The notes below the pieces were generated by a model. That model searched no databases. It was not told where the DNA came from and saw only the letters and a program-made list of their open reading frames with translations. Made by a program: the position numbers and the translations under genes. 5,382 nucleotides of DNA from Rhodoferax sp. OV413 (GTDB taxonomy: Bacteria > Pseudomonadota > Gammaproteobacteria > Burkholderiales > Burkholderiaceae_C), in contig CAMATS010000193.1 in assembly GCA_945861195.1 (NCBI GenBank), forward strand, positions 1-5,382. The letters run 5' to 3'. Within the stretch, counting starts at the first letter, position 1; the number at the start of each line of letters is the position of its first letter. Shown here piece by piece: positions 4,239-5,382 of the stretch.

Positions 4239-5382
4239 TCAGGGCACCCACACCACATCGTTGTCCACGGCATATAGCTTGCATGGCAACCCAGTACGTC
4301 GCTGGCAAAGGCCCAACGCATTTGACATGGCGTCATCACCCCACGCGCCGCCAAAGAGGCCATCCGAACCGAGGGCAAAAGCCTTGGGCGATTTAGCTGC
4401 AAGGTATTTTGAGTAGCCTTCGTCGCGTCGTTTGGAAGATATCAACGGTACAGCAGCTGCATCTAGCGCCTTGCCTAGACCGGTGACGGCAGGCTTGCCC
4501 ATTGCGCCAGGAGTCGTGAAACCGTGACGAGCAAGAAATTCGTCAACCACCGGTTGCCACAAGTCGTTGGCGCGCAACAGCAGGGCGTGCCCATCGTCAC
4601 CAAACGGCGGCATCAGTTTGAATTCTGCCTTTGCACCAGCCTTGGTGAACGCGTCAAACCAGGCGCGCGAATTCTTGGGATTGAAGAATTTGTCATTTTC
4701 AGAGTACATCCAAAGCATCGGTGCAGTTGCCGTTTTCCCCCATGCCGCAAATGTGGACTCCAGCAGGTATGCTCCACAAGGATTACCAGGACGGGTTTTT
4801 GGGTCGCCACCATGTCCGCCAGCAATGTTGATTGCTGCGACAAGCCCATCGGGTTTGGTTGCTGCGGTCGCAACCGTTGTAAAGCCACCTACCGAATTGC
4901 CCATGATGACAAGGCGACTGGGGTCAATGTCTGCCTCCTTGCGCATATGTGCCACGACAGCCAACACCTGAACAGCCGCTGCGTCGCCGGCTGGTTGGTA
5001 CCGCGGATTGTCACAGCTAACTGTTTCTTCAGGGTCACCCGCGCTGGCTGATACGCCGTAGCCCAAGCGCTGCGGCACTGCAACCGCGAAGCCCTTTCGA
5101 ATAAAAAATCGGGCGATGGGCTCGAAACGCTGCCGTGGGAATTGGGCTCGATCGCCTGGACGGCCATGGTTCATCACCACCAGCGGAAACGGTCCTGGGC
5201 CTTGGGGGCGAAACGTTGTGACCAGCACGTCTCCGGTGATTTCTTTGTTGAACGAATTTTTAACCGTCACGGGCACCCGCACGATAGCCTCACGAATGTC
5301 GATCGACAGTTGCTCAGGCGCAGCAGGCTGCACGTCTTGCGCCGACGCTTGGTGACTAAAGGTCAGCAAAAAACTTAAGGCC
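4239..5382 (-). CDS. Secreted alpha/beta hydrolase, dienelactone-hydrolase type, with LYAVD..VVW C-terminal tail (5' end outside window)
   Basis: Translation from a TTG at 5369 gives 376 residues, but the frame stays open to the window edge. The edge codons read ALSFLLTFSHQASAQ, the hydrophobic core and AxA-Q cleavage site of a signal peptide, so the true start lies upstream and the product is periplasmic or secreted. Numbered from TTG 5369: HGRPGDR (68-74) fits the oxyanion strand-loop; GNSVGG (157-162) carries the nucleophile Ser159; SENDKFF (223-229) gives catalytic Asp226; DDGHALL (258-264) gives His261. The triad is complete and in family order. Residues from about 290 form a tail with KAFALGSDGLFGGAWGDD, then CQRRTGLPCKLYAVDNDVVW, a small module seen after several secreted hydrolases. 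An ester, amide or lactone substrate is likely but unknown. The stop is TGA 4241-4239. Third-position GC is low (about 48% over 40 codons around the active serine). Confidence 0.88.
   Translation of the reverse strand, partial: ALSFLLTFSHQASAQDVQPAAPEQLSIDIREAIVRVPVTVKNSFNKEITGDVLVTTFRPQGPGPFPLVVMNHGRPGDRAQFPRQRFEPIARFFIRKGFAVAVPQRLGYGVSASAGDPEETVSCDNPRYQPAGDAAAVQVLAVVAHMRKEADIDPSRLVIMGNSVGGFTTVATAATKPDGLVAAINIAGGHGGDPKTRPGNPCGAYLLESTFAAWGKTATAPMLWMYSENDKFFNPKNSRAWFDAFTKAGAKAEFKLMPPFGDDGHALLLRANDLWQPVVDEFLARHGFTTPGAMGKPAVTGLGKALDAAAVPLISSKRRDEGYSKYLAAKSPKAFALGSDGLFGGAWGDDAMSNALGLCQRRTGLPCKLYAVDNDVVWVP

Noticed and set aside
4524..5051. Plus-strand 175-aa open frame opposite the hydrolase
   Set aside because: The minus strand carries the complete Ser-Asp-His hydrolase over the same bases; the plus frame has no domain.
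5367..5369. TTG at 5369 as the true start of the hydrolase
   Set aside because: It falls inside the hydrophobic core of the signal peptide, and the frame remains open to the window edge, so the real start is outside.
1..5382. CRISPR array, tRNA or rRNA gene, defence system or other new multi-gene system
   Set aside because: I saw no regularly spaced repeats, cloverleaf sequence or rRNA-like blocks. The genes are ordinary transport and hydrolase families plus insertion-sequence debris.

Overview
The window looks like a degenerate accessory stretch of a betaproteobacterial chromosome, most likely Burkholderiales and plausibly Comamonadaceae-like. This rests on family content: a Bug/TctC-type binding-protein tail, a Tat-type SBP_bac_5 protein, a TRAP DctP relic, and a dienelactone-hydrolase-type enzyme with an LYAVD..VVW tail. 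It is an inference without a database search. I see no RNA gene, CRISPR array, replication origin or new multi-gene system. The interest lies in how several genes have been broken and joined.

Layout, left to right. Positions 1-104 (+) are the last 33 codons of a Bug/TctC-type periplasmic binding protein. Positions 105-629 have no confident gene. They hold a pair of inverted GGCGCCGAC motifs resembling IS21-type ends, a short unrecognised open tail ending at 526, and the leader of the next gene. Positions 630-2222 (+) are one intact gene, a twin-arginine-exported family 5 (oligopeptide/nickel-type) ABC binding protein. Positions 2225-2878 (-) are a DUF2817 (M14/deacylase-like) pseudogene with an in-frame TAG and no N-terminal half. 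It joins directly at about 2865-2880 to the coding region of a TRAP DctP-type binding protein (+, to 3681). That gene has lost its signal peptide and also carries an apparent in-frame internal deletion of about 45 codons. Positions 3733 to about 4226 are a decayed C-terminal remnant of an IS91/IS801-type (Y2) transposase (-), with hairpin-forming sequence at its outer end. Positions 4239-5382 (-) are a secreted alpha/beta hydrolase of the dienelactone hydrolase type whose 5' end lies beyond the window.

Functionally there are three binding proteins from three unrelated uptake systems (tripartite tricarboxylate, ABC and TRAP), none with a membrane component in the window. Only the ABC one is complete. 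The hydrolase is intact as far as it can be seen. Third-position GC differs sharply between segments, which agrees with a mosaic assembled by insertion and deletion, with insertion-sequence debris at or near the joins.
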